Positions 5,863 to 6,184 of a stretch of DNA of 6,184 nucleotides are shown piece by piece (position 1 is the first letter of the stretch; the number at the start of each line of letters is the position of its first letter). Both the position numbers and the translations under genes were made by a program. This DNA is from Actinomycetota bacterium (GTDB lineage Bacteria > Actinomycetota > Rubrobacteria > Rubrobacterales > Rubrobacteraceae): contig JAIVIG010000371.1 in the NCBI GenBank assembly GCA_020200675.1, positions 1 to 6,184 of the forward strand. Direction: 5' to 3'. The notes below the pieces were generated by a model. It saw only the letters and a program-made list of their open reading frames with translations, was not told the DNA's origin and did not search any database.

Positions 5863-5906
5863 CCTTTCTTTATGGGGCGGGGAAAAGAAAGGATAGACCC
5901 CGCCCC
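5863..5906 (-). promoter_or_regulatory. Interleaved inverted repeats (pseudoknot order) in the leader of the Q-type gene
   Basis: Two perfect 9-bp inverted repeats interlock: CCTTTCTTT (5863-5871) with AAAGAAAGG (5884-5892), and GGGGCGGGG (5874-5882) with CCCCGCCCC (5898-5906). The order arm A, arm B, arm A', arm B' allows either an H-type pseudoknot or two mutually exclusive hairpins, starting 47 nt before the ATG at 5815. In minus-strand RNA the linkers are 5, 1 and 2 nt; the 2-nt linker looks too short to span a full 9-bp stem, so alternating hairpins or a partly melted knot are likelier. No known riboswitch class is recognised. Confidence 0.5.
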
Positions 5907-5911
5907 GCGCC

Positions 5912-5932
5912 TGCTATAGCAACATAATTATG
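5912..5932. promoter_or_regulatory. Two abutting perfect 10-bp palindromes upstream of the Q-type gene
   Basis: TGCTATAGCA (5912-5921) and CATAATTATG (5923-5932) are each perfect palindromes separated by one A, about 100 bp before the start at 5815, in an AT-rich patch that could hold the promoter. They may be operators for dimeric regulators. No clean -35/-10 pair could be assigned on the minus strand here. Confidence 0.4.
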
Positions 5933-6063
5933 GAGGCAGTTGAGGGGTCTGTATATAAGCCAGGTGGCCATACTTGAGGTTACTTGGATGTTGCTTTCGC
6001 GTTACTTATACCTGTAGTCAGGGAGTGGCTGCCGCTATTCACCGAGCTGCAGAGAGGTAGCCA
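5933..6063. other. Non-coding spacer between the palindromes and the second MITE-like copy
   Basis: Part of the 369-bp gene-free right end (5816-6184). This stretch is AT-richer than the left half of the window and contains no ORF, tRNA or strong hairpin that I can support. GTTACTT occurs twice (5977-5983 and 6000-6006), which is not enough to call a site. Confidence 0.5.
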
Positions 6064-6184
6064 GGCTGTTGAAAAACTCCCTCATGTCCTTCTCTGCCCC
6101 CTATTCGGGAGCTGAGAGCGGCTTGTAGTGCCGTTTCTAGGCATTTTGCACCCGAACTGGCCCCACCTATTGGTCTGGCGGCGA
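6064..6184. mobile_element. Second MITE-like copy, diverged, cut by the window end
   Basis: GGCTGTTGAAAAACTCCC (6064-6081) equals, in inverted sense, the right end of the element at 4734-4904 over 18 bp, and its 14-bp core matches that element's left end exactly. Inside, AGGCATTTTGCACCCGAA (from 6139) aligns with AGGCGTTTTTGTACGCGAA (from 4832) at a similar distance from the end (73 versus 83 bp), in the same orientation. So it is a related, divergent copy whose right end is expected about 10-15 bp past the window. Sequence further outward (6051-6063) resembles the first element's outer arm only weakly. Confidence 0.5.

Overview
This 6.2-kb window is GC-rich (often 60-70% in the coding parts). 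Its gene content is an FAD monooxygenase, an SDR, an ECF sigma factor, an Ogt/Ada repair protein and secreted metzincins. That suits a high-GC actinobacterium; a Rubrobacter-type lineage is my guess from style alone, not proven by any marker gene here.

Left block (1-2417, + strand): the 3' 517 codons of a type I Baeyer-Villiger monooxygenase whose N-terminal FAD motif lies outside the window, then a short-chain dehydrogenase with a good ribosome binding site. The SDR is broken by an in-frame TAA at codon 41 and a frameshift near 2265-2280. An alcohol dehydrogenase plus a BVMO is the usual pair for turning a (cyclic) alcohol into a ketone and then an ester or lactone, so this looks like a catabolic module that has lost its dehydrogenase step or had it replaced elsewhere.

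Middle block (2540-3961, - strand): a two-gene operon in which an ECF sigma factor is followed with zero spacing (TAG directly followed by ATG) by an O6-alkylguanine-DNA alkyltransferase. That protein carries a C-terminal Ada-type four-cysteine zinc domain, the reverse of the order in classical Ada, and has no AraC-type HTH. The second gene sits where an anti-sigma factor usually sits. A sigma/repair-sensor pair is an attractive but untested idea.

Right block (4135-6184): a small secreted metzincin-like protein (HExxHxxGxxH plus Met-turn) on the + strand converges on a larger secreted metzincin-like protein on the - strand, whose first zinc-ligand His is replaced by Gln. Between them lie a terminator-like hairpin, a ~0.15-0.17-kb MITE-like inverted-repeat element and a bidirectional terminator. 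A second, diverged copy of the same element begins at about 6064 and runs off the window, so the Q-type gene, which has visibly lower GC than its neighbours, is bracketed by two related elements in the same orientation. Its leader contains two interleaved perfect 9-bp inverted repeats (pseudoknot order), and just upstream lie two abutting perfect 10-bp palindromes.
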